A DNA stretch of 64,000 nt from SZAS-7 sp964514655 (GCA_964514655.1 CAZEQY010000009.1:1-64000), one strand, 5' to 3'. Positions 27,463 through 35,091 are shown, counted from the first letter of the stretch. The notes: generated from the letters alone by a model not told the origin. A program made the numbers and translations.

Positions 27463-27855
27463 ATGCTTAAGGACTTTATTGAGAAAATTCAAAAAGAACT
27501 CGAACTCAAAGAACCGCTCACAGGACCTGATGACGCAAGTTTTGCTCTTGGGGTAGATGATGCTGTACTCAACATCACAGAAGCCCCTCCGGGCTTTAAA
27601 ATCTCCTGCAACTTAGACACATTGCCCATTCAGCAGCAAGAGGACTTTCTCACCATGCTGTTAAGGGCCAATCTCTTTGGCCAAGCAACCCGCTTTAGCG
27701 CCCTCGGGCTTGACGAAAGCGGCAACAAGGTGCTACTACAGTACCTCTTTCCCAACAAACCAACCTACCAGGACTTCCATAACGCCATCGAGGACTTTAT
27801 CAACGTAGTCGACTACTGGAAGGGGCAGATTAAATCACATCCTTCTCCGAGCTAA
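27463..27855 (+). CDS. CesT/SycE-family T3SS chaperone (CT663-like)
   Basis: The 130-residue product has the size and fold pattern of a class I T3SS chaperone: an N-terminal helix, a strand with LNITEAPPGFKISCNLDTL, a helix QQQEDFLTMLLRANLFGQA (the CesT family LLxxN motif) and strands NKVLLQYLFP, then a C-terminal helix. It is acidic, as usual. ATG at 27463 has GGAGG nine bases upstream; a start at 27436 would add nine residues. In C. trachomatis CT663 holds this place immediately before cdsD. Its cargo is not evident from sequence. Confidence 0.85.
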   Translation: MLKDFIEKIQKELELKEPLTGPDDASFALGVDDAVLNITEAPPGFKISCNLDTLPIQQQEDFLTMLLRANLFGQATRFSALGLDESGNKVLLQYLFPNKPTYQDFHNAIEDFINVVDYWKGQIKSHPSPS

Positions 27856-27866
27856 GACAACAATCT

Positions 27867-27953
27867 CGAGACCGAGACCGTGACCGGCTACATTACTTAA
27901 AGTACAGAAATGTCAAAAATTCGGTCTCGGTCTCGGTCACGGTCTCGGTCTCG
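27867..27953. repeat. Perfect inverted element made of CGGTCT hexamer repeats
   Basis: The left arm CGAGACCGAGACCGTGACCG (27867-27886) is a perfect inverted complement of 27934-27953. Both arms are tandem hexamers of CGGTCT type with a CGGTCA variant at the same place. Two additional hexamers extend the right arm (27922-27933), and the loop is 47 bases. It lies in the 206-base gap between the chaperone gene and sctD. An apparent RSRSRS-repeat frame through the right arm is a by-product. Confidence 0.92.
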
Positions 27954-28061
27954 GGTTTTGATTTACCCCCCAATTTTTGCAAAAATAATTTGCCAAGAAC
28001 TACTCCAAAATGAGATAAAGAGAGTAAATAGCCATAATACTACAAGCGGAGTTCCTAGTAG

Positions 28062-29549
28062 ATGGACGACCGACACGATACATTGTTTGATGAAGAAGAA
28101 AGCGAAAAGCCAGAACTTACACATGTGGATTTTGACCTCCTAGACACAACAGGAAGATGGTTCCTGAAGGTACTGTCAGGGCCAAATACGGGTGCTGAGT
28201 TTTCTATGCAAAGCGGCACAAGTTACCTAGTGGGAACCGACGCTAGCGCCTGCGATATCGTATTTCAAGACCTAAGCGTTTCTCGCCAGCACGCACGTAT
28301 CAGCATAGATGCTCAGGATCACGTTGTAGTCGAAGACCTAAATTCCAGAAACGGCACGTTCGTAGATGGCGAAAAGCTCGCCGGCAGAAAGCCAGTTACT
28401 ACAAATGCCCTAGTCTCTATGGGTACAACCACATTTATGCTTGTAGATAGAGAGGGAGAGCGCGCAACTATTGTCTCTCCGGTGCTAGCTCAAAGCCTAG
28501 AAAAAAAAGAAGAAATTAAGCCAGAAGCCGTACCTACAAAGACTCCCGGGGAAGAACTTGGCCCAATCCCGCAAGCGGTTTTACCTCCTCTACAGTCAGA
28601 GGTAGAGCGCATCAAAGAAGAAGAGCGTAAAGAAGCCCGCATCTCACACGCTATATCAGCTCTTGTCGTTTTAGCATCTATTACAGGCCTACTAGTTATC
28701 GTTGGCGTGGGAACGACGTTTCTCTTTAAGACTCAAGAAGTGCCTCAAGAGCACGCTGCAAACGCTGATACCCTCATTTCAAAGGCCTTAAAGGACTATC
28801 CGGGTATACGCTATAGCTTTAATCCTACAACAGGAAGACTTTTGCTTATTGGCCACGTATTAACACCTCTAGACCGCAGCAAAATCGTAGAAAACCTCCA
28901 GGACTTTAAATTTATCACGTCAATAGATTCTACAAATGTCGTCATCGATGAGCTTGTATGGAGAGAAATTAACCAAGTTATCTCCAAAAACCCCGCCTGG
29001 AGAAGTGTCTCGATCACATCGCCAGTAGCCGGAAAATTTGTTCTTTCTGGCTTTTTAAAGACAAGAAAGCAGGCTGAAGACCTCTATGACTATGTCTCAC
29101 AAAACTTCTCCTACGTTGACCTCCTTGAAAAACGCGTGGTTGTAGAAGAAGACTTAAAAGCCCAAATTCAGCAAAAACTCAATGAAGCAGGCTTTCGCAG
29201 CCTTAAAATTGCCCTCAACAACGGGGACCTTACAATCTCAGGCAACATCCCAAATGGCGCTTTAGGGACCTATAATGGGGCGCTTGCCGAGATAAAGACC
29301 CTACCGGGCATCAGAACCGTCCAGTCACTCGTGAGTGAAGTTGCCCCAGAGCAGACCCTGGTAAACATCTCTGATCGCTACTCAGTAACCGGCTATTCCA
29401 TACAGGGAAATAACGTCACTGTAGTGATAAATGGCAAGATCCTTACCAAGGGAGATATTCTCGATGGCATGACAATTACCGAGATCCAAAGCAACGCAGT
29501 CTTCCTCGAAAAAGATGGCGTACGTTATAGGATTGATTTTAATCGGTAA
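28062..29549 (+). CDS. sctD: T3SS inner-membrane ring protein SctD/CdsD with N-terminal FHA domain
   Basis: The 495-residue protein builds the outer layer of the inner-membrane ring. A canonical FHA domain at about residues 40-130 (SVSRQHARI, NSRNGTFVDG) lies in the cytoplasm. It is followed by a linker, a membrane helix at about 198-226 (ALVVLASITGLLVIVGVGTTF), and a periplasmic region with BON-like/ring-building repeats (IRYSFNPTTGRLLLIGHV, FRSLKIALNNGDLTISG, TRKQAEDLYDYV). The C-terminus has VTGYSIQGNNVTVVINGK. The Chlamydiaceae CdsD is longer with a second FHA domain; only one is seen here. The order chaperone-sctD-sctE-sctF is the chlamydial one. Confidence 0.93.
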   Translation: MDDRHDTLFDEEESEKPELTHVDFDLLDTTGRWFLKVLSGPNTGAEFSMQSGTSYLVGTDASACDIVFQDLSVSRQHARISIDAQDHVVVEDLNSRNGTFVDGEKLAGRKPVTTNALVSMGTTTFMLVDREGERATIVSPVLAQSLEKKEEIKPEAVPTKTPGEELGPIPQAVLPPLQSEVERIKEEERKEARISHAISALVVLASITGLLVIVGVGTTFLFKTQEVPQEHAANADTLISKALKDYPGIRYSFNPTTGRLLLIGHVLTPLDRSKIVENLQDFKFITSIDSTNVVIDELVWREINQVISKNPAWRSVSITSPVAGKFVLSGFLKTRKQAEDLYDYVSQNFSYVDLLEKRVVVEEDLKAQIQQKLNEAGFRSLKIALNNGDLTISGNIPNGALGTYNGALAEIKTLPGIRTVQSLVSEVAPEQTLVNISDRYSVTGYSIQGNNVTVVINGKILTKGDILDGMTITEIQSNAVFLEKDGVRYRIDFNR

Positions 29550-29609
29550 TAGGAGTAGAATAAAGTATAGAGGGAAAGAAGTATCCACGACTCTTAATTA
29601 GGAGTTACT

Positions 29610-29864
29610 ATGTTTGGAATGGAAAAGCAAAAGAAAAAGGGTCAGCCCCCCTTTCTCTTTGACCTAGAAGTAGAATTAAAAGACCCAGAAAAGCAAAAAG
29701 AATACGCTAAGCGTATCGAAGAGCGCGTGGGCAGAATTAAAGAATTTTTGCGAAAAGGTAGCAAAAAAGAGGAATATGATTATTTAGGCATACTGCTAAA
29801 TGGCTATCATGCCTTAGCAGTCGTCCTGGGAAGAGCCTCTCAACAAGGCGCTCCCCGAAGATAA
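29610..29864 (+). CDS. Small T3SS protein, needle co-chaperone (CT665-like, CdsE)
   Basis: The 84-residue, highly charged helical protein (PEKQKEYAKRIEERVGRIKEF, LLNGYHALAVVLGRAS, quoted in part) matches in size and place CT665 (CdsE) of Chlamydia, which with CT667 (CdsG) binds the needle subunit CdsF. It precedes sctF as in other Chlamydiae. The ribosome site AGGAG, five bases before ATG, lies opposite an ACTC segment that could pair with its GAGT. Function is inferred from place only. Confidence 0.8.
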   Translation: MFGMEKQKKKGQPPFLFDLEVELKDPEKQKEYAKRIEERVGRIKEFLRKGSKKEEYDYLGILLNGYHALAVVLGRASQQGAPRR

Positions 29865-29946
29865 TACATAATAAAGACGCTTGGCTTTAGAGATAGAGCC
29901 TCGAGCAGTTAGAAGGCAAAAGCCTTTTAGCACATTATAAAAAAAT

Positions 29947-29967
29947 CTCCTTAAACATTGAAAGGAG
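29947..29967 (+). promoter_or_regulatory. Hairpin over the ribosome site of the needle gene
   Basis: CTCCTT (29947-29952) and AAGGAG (29962-29967) form six perfect pairs across a nine-base loop. The 3' arm is the ribosome site of sctF (AAGGAGG, five bases before ATG). A second A/G-rich stem (AAGGC/GCCTT) lies just upstream. The arrangement could restrain initiation of the needle subunit. Confidence 0.5.
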
Positions 29968-29973
29968 GCATTA

Positions 29974-30279
29974 ATGACAAACCCTGCATTTACTGATCCA
30001 TGGGCAACGTTTGGAGCTACCATGTCTGGTGGTTGGCTTGCTAACCCACAACTTGGAATCCAGTTCAGCGTTCTGGTCAGTACAATCAACGACTTAACAG
30101 CTATTGCTAAGTCAAAAATTGCCATTATGCGTTCTAAGAAGAGCGCAATGAGCATTGCTGATATGTTTGACCTACAGATGGCTATGAACAAACTGACACA
30201 GTTCTCAGAGATGTCAACGTCAGTTATTTCGGCCATGAATACATCCGTAAACGATGTTGCAAGAAACATGAAGGGATAA
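29974..30279 (+). CDS. sctF: T3SS needle subunit SctF/CdsF
   Basis: The 101-residue protein matches CT666 in place and type: small, no cysteine, mostly two helices (LGIQFSVLVSTINDLTAIA; FDLQMAMNKLTQFSEM), with a C-terminal helix ending MNTSVNDVARNMKG. Needle subunits polymerise into the hollow filament outside the outer membrane. It is slightly longer than the 80-85 residues common in other systems, as in Chlamydiae. A hairpin follows the stop. The gene is expected to be expressed well above its neighbours; a strong ribosome site (AAGGAGG) supports that. Confidence 0.88.
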   Translation: MTNPAFTDPWATFGATMSGGWLANPQLGIQFSVLVSTINDLTAIAKSKIAIMRSKKSAMSIADMFDLQMAMNKLTQFSEMSTSVISAMNTSVNDVARNMKG

Positions 30280-30298
30280 TACCCTTTAGGTTACTATT

Positions 30299-30321
30299 GC
30301 TTCTTGCTAGCACGAAGAAGC
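30299..30321 (+). other. Hairpin after the needle gene
   Basis: GCTTCTT (30299-30305) pairs perfectly with AAGAAGC (30315-30321) around a nine-base loop. No T-run follows, so it is unlikely to terminate by itself; an RNA-stabilising or processing stem between the abundant needle message and downstream genes is plausible. Confidence 0.55.
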
Positions 30322-30379
30322 GGATACAAAGGAAAATTGAGAGTGCTGGGTTATTACAACGGAAGATGGAGCTTACAAT

Positions 30380-30838
30380 ATGAGCGAAGAAAGTCTCTTA
30401 GACTACTTCAAAGAAGATTTTGCACTATTTATCGAAGCTGGTTTTGTTGCTGTAAAGCAACTTGATGAAATAGCTGCAAGGCGGCTGTTTAAGTCAGCCG
30501 AACTTCTCCATCCGGATAATCCGGCCTCTCAATTAGGCCTGGGCTATATTGCCCTACACAAGCTGCAGGTGAATGAGGCAGCAAAGATTTTTGAAGGAAT
30601 ATTAAAGAAAGATCCAAATCATTACCTTGCTCAAGCCCTTCTTGGCATTTGCTACATGATGACCAAGAACAAAATGAAGAAAGGTGAAAAACTCGTGATG
30701 GATGCGAAAGCAAAAAGCGACAATCCTACAATTAAGAACCTCGCCGATGTTTGTATGGAATGGGCATCTAATGATTTGAAAAAGAAGAGTTTTTCCCCTC
30801 TTGCTCCGGCGCAAGTCGAAGAGAGTGAAGAGGAATAG
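30380..30838 (+). CDS. TPR-containing T3SS chaperone (CT667-like, CdsG)
   Basis: The 152-residue protein has tetratricopeptide repeats (FKSAELLHPDNPASQLGLGY and KIFEGILKKDPNHYLAQALL, about residues 37-95), resembling YscG/PscG-type needle chaperones. With the CT665-like protein it would keep SctF monomeric in the cytoplasm. The place between sctF and the CT668-like gene is the same as CT667 in C. trachomatis. The tail is acidic and basic-rich (KKKSFSP, EESEEE). No signal peptide or membrane helix. Confidence 0.85.
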   Translation: MSEESLLDYFKEDFALFIEAGFVAVKQLDEIAARRLFKSAELLHPDNPASQLGLGYIALHKLQVNEAAKIFEGILKKDPNHYLAQALLGICYMMTKNKMKKGEKLVMDAKAKSDNPTIKNLADVCMEWASNDLKKKSFSPLAPAQVEESEEE

Positions 30839-30847
30839 TGTATCTTA

Positions 30848-30864
30848 ACCCATTACTAGTGGGT
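30848..30864 (+). promoter_or_regulatory. Small hairpin over the SctI-like gene's leader
   Basis: ACCCA (30848-30852) and TGGGT (30860-30864) pair around TTACTAG just five bases before the ATG of the next gene. This covers the only G-rich stretch that could serve as a ribosome site. Confidence 0.4.
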
Positions 30865-30869
30865 ATTTT

Positions 30870-31607
30870 ATGGCAGAACAAGCATTTAAACAGTTTGAAC
30901 AAAAAGTCGAAAAGATCGAAAAGGTCGAGAAGGTTAATCCTTCCCAATCGGCCATGGAGGTCATGGAGACTGAAGAGATTTCTGCCCCACAGAAAGTCAA
31001 GTTTGAAGACGCTCTGAATAGAGCTGATTCAAAATGGGATTTACAAAATCCCAAAACCAATCTTGTGGCAGCTGAAGATCCCGTTCAAAAACTAAGCCCC
31101 ATCGATCAGATGAGCGTAGGCTCGCATAAGATCGAACGGCTAAAACCTGTCACAGTTGACCAAATTGTTGAGCAGGCTGAAGATTTACGAGCACGTATAC
31201 AGACCCCTATCTCGTCTATCGAAGATGTGCAAAAAACACAGCCCGATGTGCGCTTTAGCCCTGCCCACGATGCTCTACTTACAGACAAGCTGATCCACGT
31301 AGATTCTAGCTTAAAAACAGCACTCAACAAAGTAGGCGTTGAGGTAACAGCGCAAGAGATCCACCAAAGCGTGGGTCAAAAGCCGCTTGTTAAGTTTTTG
31401 AACATGCTATCGAATAGCGACCGACAACTGTACACACTGACCAATGAGATTTCAGCACTACAAAGCTCAAAAGCAAACCTTGCTCCTGCAGATCTTCTAG
31501 CAGTACAGATCAAGTTAAGCTTTGTGACGCAGGAACTTGAATTCTTTACAAACGTACTGAACAAAGCGCTCGAAGGTACAAAAACGGTCATGAACGTTCA
31601 GGTGTAA
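30870..31607 (+). CDS. CT668-like protein, candidate inner rod SctI
   Basis: The 245-residue protein occupies the place of CT668, between the needle chaperone and the ATPase sctN. The first 110 residues are charged and probably disordered (KVEKIEKVEKV). The C-terminal 45 residues, from SSKANLAPADLLAVQIKLS to NKALEGTKTVMNVQV, follow the pattern of SctI inner rod proteins: a D-LL-x2-Q start, then an amphipathic helix with K, and an ending resembling T-x3-L/M-N-x-Q. The helix before it (DRQLYTLTNEISAL) is also in keeping. No SctI had been obvious in the older chlamydial gene lists. The inner-rod role is an inference from the C-terminus and gene order. Confidence 0.65.
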   Translation: MAEQAFKQFEQKVEKIEKVEKVNPSQSAMEVMETEEISAPQKVKFEDALNRADSKWDLQNPKTNLVAAEDPVQKLSPIDQMSVGSHKIERLKPVTVDQIVEQAEDLRARIQTPISSIEDVQKTQPDVRFSPAHDALLTDKLIHVDSSLKTALNKVGVEVTAQEIHQSVGQKPLVKFLNMLSNSDRQLYTLTNEISALQSSKANLAPADLLAVQIKLSFVTQELEFFTNVLNKALEGTKTVMNVQV

Positions 31608-31658
31608 TAGACCTGAAGCAGCTTCCTGTAAACCAGGTAACATAGAAAAGGAAGGGCA

Positions 31659-33008
31659 ATGACAAAAGAGCAAGAACTTCTAGAAGAATTTCACATAGAT
31701 GACAATGTCGGTAAGATGATGGACCGCCTAGACGAGGTTCAGGTTACCACAGTGTCAGGTCGTATCACCGAAACCATCGGCCTTCTAATCAAAGCTATAG
31801 TTCCGCATGTCAAAATTGGCGAGGTATGCCTCGTCAAGCGCGACAACATGGAACCTTTGATGACTGAAGTTGTTGGCTTTACGAGTGAAGAGGTTCTCCT
31901 TTCGCCTCTTGGAGAGATGAAAGGCATTGGTCCTTCATCAGAAGTAATCCCCACAAGACTGCCCTTAAGCATCAAAGTAGGCCCAAAACTCTTAGGCCGC
32001 GTGCTTGACGCTTTAGGAAATCCACTAGACCTTGATACAAAGGGTCCCCTTGAGCTCACAGAGAGCGTTCCCGTCATCAGGAGTCCACCTGATGCCTTAA
32101 AACGCAAAATCATCGCAGAGCCCATTTCTACAGGAATTAGGGCCATTGACGGCGTTCTTTCTGCCGGCCTTGGACAAAGGGTCGGTATCTTTGCGGCAGC
32201 AGGCGGCGGTAAGTCGACACTGCTTGGCATGCTAGCTAGAAACGCTGTTGCCGATGTAAACGTCATTAGCCTGATCGGTGAGCGCGGAAGGGAACTTAGA
32301 GAATTTATCGAAAAAGACCTAGGTCCAGAAGGCCTTAAAAGATCAGTCCTTGTATGCTCGACATCAGACCAGGCCTCACAGCTACGCTTAAACGCTGCCT
32401 ACGTTGGAACAGCTATTGCAGAATACTTTAGAGACCAAGGTAAATCCGTCATCTTGATGATGGACTCTGTAACGCGCTTTGCCCGCGCCATTCGCGAAGT
32501 GGGCCTAGCAGCCGGCGAGCCTCCCGCTCGCGGTGGATATACTCCATCAGTCTTTTCGACATTGCCACGCCTACTAGAAAGAGCCGGAAACTCAGATAAA
32601 GGCTCCATCACTGCCTTCTACACCATATTGGTGGCAGGCGATGATATGAACGAGCCTGTTGCTGACGAAGTACGCTCGATTCTTGACGGTCACATTATCT
32701 TATCAGCTGATCTTGCAAGACAGTACCACTACCCTGCTATCGATGTGCTATCATCTGCAAGCCGCGTGCTTACATCGATTACTACAAAAGACCACATACA
32801 GCTTATTGGTAGGCTTAAAGAGGTGCTTGCAACCTATAAAAAGAACGAACTGTTAATTAAAATTGGTGAATATAAGAGAGGTTCAGACAAAAACGTAGAC
32901 TTTGCGATAGATTACATCGAAAAGGTAAACCGCTTTCTGAAACAGGGTATCGACGAAAAATGCGGCTGGCAAGAGACACTACAGCAGCTCAGGGCCTTAT
33001 TTAAGTAA
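31659..33008 (+). CDS. sctN: T3SS ATPase SctN/CdsN
   Basis: The 449-residue F1-beta-like ATPase unfolds chaperone-bound substrates at the cytoplasmic base of the secretion apparatus. Walker A is AAAGGGKSTLL (near residue 185), Walker B is SVILMMDSVTRFARA, and the family signature GEPPARGGYTPSVFSTLPRL (cut) is present. A catalytic Glu lies in LIGERGRELREF. An N-terminal beta-barrel and C-terminal helical domain give the usual length of 430-450. Upstream CTTCCT and AGGAAG (31622-31627, 31649-31654) can pair over the ribosome site. sctO follows after 18 bases. Confidence 0.97.
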   Translation: MTKEQELLEEFHIDDNVGKMMDRLDEVQVTTVSGRITETIGLLIKAIVPHVKIGEVCLVKRDNMEPLMTEVVGFTSEEVLLSPLGEMKGIGPSSEVIPTRLPLSIKVGPKLLGRVLDALGNPLDLDTKGPLELTESVPVIRSPPDALKRKIIAEPISTGIRAIDGVLSAGLGQRVGIFAAAGGGKSTLLGMLARNAVADVNVISLIGERGRELREFIEKDLGPEGLKRSVLVCSTSDQASQLRLNAAYVGTAIAEYFRDQGKSVILMMDSVTRFARAIREVGLAAGEPPARGGYTPSVFSTLPRLLERAGNSDKGSITAFYTILVAGDDMNEPVADEVRSILDGHIILSADLARQYHYPAIDVLSSASRVLTSITTKDHIQLIGRLKEVLATYKKNELLIKIGEYKRGSDKNVDFAIDYIEKVNRFLKQGIDEKCGWQETLQQLRALFK

Positions 33009-33026
33009 ACGCGAGGGACAACAACA

Positions 33027-33569
33027 GTGCCAGAACTATCAGATTTACCTCCATATCCCTTAGGCCAGGTGCTGGAAGTCAAAAAAAAGCGAGTAGAAGA
33101 CGCAGAACTTGTCGTAAAAGAAAAGCAGAAGGCTTTAGAGATAGAGAAAGAAAAGCTTGCAAAACGAGAAGAAGAGCGTGATAAAGTAAAGCATCACTAC
33201 GAAGATAAGCTCCTGCAGCTTCGCCACGAGTATGATACTGGTACGACAAGCAACAAGATAGACCAAGCAAAGGTCTACATCAAAGTCGTGCAAGAAAGGC
33301 TAAAGGTAGAAGAAAAAAAGGTAAAAGACCAGCAGGCACAAGTCGAGGTTGCAGAAAAGAACCTAGAACTTGCAAAAAGCCAGCTAAAACAGAGACAAAA
33401 AGAGCAAGACAAGATCGAAATGCACAAGAAGGAGTGGATCAAGGACACCCTAAAAGAGCTTGCCGTCCTTGAAACGCGCGAAGAAGATGAAGTTGGATCG
33501 CTGATGTTCTTGTCAAAGTATATGCAGAATAAAAGTCAGGCTAAAAAAGAAGCCTCTAGAGGAGAGTGA
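33027..33569 (+). CDS. sctO: T3SS stalk protein SctO/CdsO (FliJ-like)
   Basis: The 180-residue protein is almost entirely charged coiled coil (KKRVEDAELVVKEKQKALE, KLAKREEERDKVKHHY, QAQVEVAEKNLELAKSQL), the FliJ/YscO pattern of the central stalk in the ATPase hexamer. Start is GTG at 33027 with GAGGG upstream. It stands between sctN and sctP in all known T3SS operons and in Chlamydia (CT670). No other domain is visible. Confidence 0.9.
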   Translation: MPELSDLPPYPLGQVLEVKKKRVEDAELVVKEKQKALEIEKEKLAKREEERDKVKHHYEDKLLQLRHEYDTGTTSNKIDQAKVYIKVVQERLKVEEKKVKDQQAQVEVAEKNLELAKSQLKQRQKEQDKIEMHKKEWIKDTLKELAVLETREEDEVGSLMFLSKYMQNKSQAKKEASRGE

Positions 33570-33575
33570 GAGTCT

Positions 33576-34514
33576 ATGATCCCGGTAAAAATAAATCCTC
33601 CACAGGATGATGAGCCTCACGATATTATGAGGACAGAAAAAAAAGACCCATCTCAGACAAGAACGACCGCGCCTATGGCCGATGACGGCAGGAAAAAGCG
33701 CTTTAGGGAAGTTCTAGAGCCAGATGACGACAAAAAATCGCGCCCTACAAAGACACCGACTGCAAAAAATGATGATGAGGAAGAAAAAATTTCGCCGCTA
33801 GAACTTGCTGCCGAAGTAAATGTACGCAAGCTAAAGCCTGAACCATCAATAACAAGCACAAGAGTATTTCATCAAGATGAGTCAACTGAAGATGCTTCAG
33901 AAAAGCCCTCAGTAGCTATTGTGGAAAAAAAAGAAGAAGTACGGACAGCAACACCTCAGGCTCCAGTTTCTAAAAACAAAGGTGAAAAAGACACTTCTAG
34001 CTCATTTGACAACAACATGGCCTTTGCCCCTGCTCCCCAAGTAATGCAGGCTAGCCAAGCTCCAGAAGCAATCAAAATGCCGGAGCAGGTAACTAGCGCC
34101 CGCGAGACCCTACTTGCCCTTGCTAAAGAGATGGTTGAGCAAATCCAGAAAGTTATAGAACCCGGCAAGACAGAAACCACCCTCACACTCAAGCATCCAC
34201 CACTATTTTCTGGCGTAGAAATAAAAATCACCGAATTTGATACCTCACAAAAGCAGTTTAACCTCACCTTTAGCAACATACTAAACCCAGAAGCTCGAGC
34301 CCTGATAGAGCTTTCAAGCAACCAGGCAAGGCTCCAAGAAGCCCTCATCGCCAAGGGTTACACCCTCCAGATGATCACTGTAGAACAAAAAATCCCCGGC
34401 CTTCAGTCCACTCGCTCAAACGATTTCAATGAGCTGGCCTTTGGCCAAGATAAATACTCAAACCAAAAACAAGCCGGCACCGCGACGGATGATGATCAGG
34501 GGGATGTGACTTAA
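33576..34514 (+). CDS. sctP: T3SS needle-length/substrate-switch protein SctP/CdsP
   Basis: The 312-residue protein has a long charged disordered N-terminal half (DEEEKISPLE, many Lys/Glu/Pro), a Gln/Ala/Pro-rich middle, and from about residue 200 a folded domain with TLTLKHPPLFSGVEIKITEF and ALIELSSNQARLQEALIAKG. This is the pattern of FliK/HpaP C-terminal (hook-length, type III specificity switch) domains. It matches CT671 in place. It would set needle length and trigger the switch to translocators. Its 3' end is 35 bases before the left end of a 390-base palindrome. Confidence 0.85.
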   Translation: MIPVKINPPQDDEPHDIMRTEKKDPSQTRTTAPMADDGRKKRFREVLEPDDDKKSRPTKTPTAKNDDEEEKISPLELAAEVNVRKLKPEPSITSTRVFHQDESTEDASEKPSVAIVEKKEEVRTATPQAPVSKNKGEKDTSSSFDNNMAFAPAPQVMQASQAPEAIKMPEQVTSARETLLALAKEMVEQIQKVIEPGKTETTLTLKHPPLFSGVEIKITEFDTSQKQFNLTFSNILNPEARALIELSSNQARLQEALIAKGYTLQMITVEQKIPGLQSTRSNDFNELAFGQDKYSNQKQAGTATDDDQGDVT

Positions 34515-34548
34515 TCCTAGCGCGCACACGCATGCTATTGCCCATAAG

Positions 34549-34941
34549 TTTAAAGAAACAGGATAAGCAGGATGGCGCGTGGGCCAAAATTAAAACACAG
34601 AGGCACAGAGACCACAGAGACGCTTCGCGTGGTTTGTAATGGTTTACTGGCACTGCTTGGTCATTTTTCTGAGGAAAAATGCCCAGAGGGGCCTTTCGCT
34701 GCCGCGAAAACGCTTCGCCCCACAATAAATGTATCTTCGCGAAGCGTTCTGCCGCGTTAAGCGGCGATGCCCAACTGGGCATTTTTCCTCAGAAAAATGA
34801 CCAAGCGGTGCCAGAAGGCCATTGAAATCATCGCGAAGCGTCTCTGTGGTCTCCGTGTCTCTGTGTTTTAATTTTGGCCCACGCGCCATCCTGCCTATCC
34901 TGCCGCTTGCGATCCTGCTTATCCTGTTTCTTTAAGACTTA
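34549..34941. repeat. 390-base near-perfect palindromic element
   Basis: The left half (from AAGTTTAAAGAAACAGGATA at about 34547 to roughly 34745) is repeated inverted in the right half (to about 34941). Each arm contains, from the outside: GGATAAGCAGGAT, then GGCGCGTGGGCCAAAATTAA, then ACACAGAG-type seven-base repeats, then GACGCTTCGCG, then ATTTTTCTGAGGAAAAATGC. The centre is a TCTTCGCGAAGC-type inner palindrome (34734-34745). The right arm carries an additional copy of a GCAGGAT unit. The two arms differ at scattered positions. CACAGAG-type repeats of this sort are common at the edges of GxxExxY-type ORFs in other bacteria, but no such ORF is inside. Confidence 0.9.
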
Positions 34942-34986
34942 TAGCTAATAGGATGCGCATACGGGCTCGGGCACCATGGGCTATTT

Positions 34987-35014
34987 TTGACACTCCGATA
35001 AAAGCAAATATCTT
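34987..35014 (+). promoter_or_regulatory. Candidate promoter for sctQ-pkn5-sctC
   Basis: A perfect TTGACA (34987-34992) lies 16 bases before TATCTT (35009-35014), about 75 bases upstream of the sctQ GTG start. Since the palindrome interrupts the operon, an own promoter for the distal genes is expected. Confidence 0.5.
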
Positions 35015-35091
35015 TGTACATTTTTCCTTCTTCAATTTATCTTATCTGTGTTATATCGAAAAATGATCGTACATTTTAGGGAATTTATACT

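Larger units (their letters stand above)
34515..35091. other. 577-base gap in the T3SS operon
   Basis: No gene is supported here. The gap holds the long palindrome (34549-34941) and, between 34942 and 35091, a candidate promoter for sctQ. Two small frames on opposite strands inside the palindrome encode nearly the same peptide because the arms are inverted copies; neither is believable as a gene. Confidence 0.7.

Noticed and set aside
27910..28143. ORF with Arg-Ser repeats
   Set aside because: It is the translation of the CGGTCT hexamer array running into the sctD start; no ribosome site or conserved sense.
30489..30713. Frames antisense to the needle chaperone gene
   Set aside because: Overlap a clear TPR protein; no independent signals.
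34572..34889. Two small ORFs on opposite strands with almost the same sequence (MARGPKLKHR...)
   Set aside because: They lie in the inverted arms of the palindrome; identical on both strands because of the symmetry. Such peptides are commonly mis-annotated from CACAGAG repeats.
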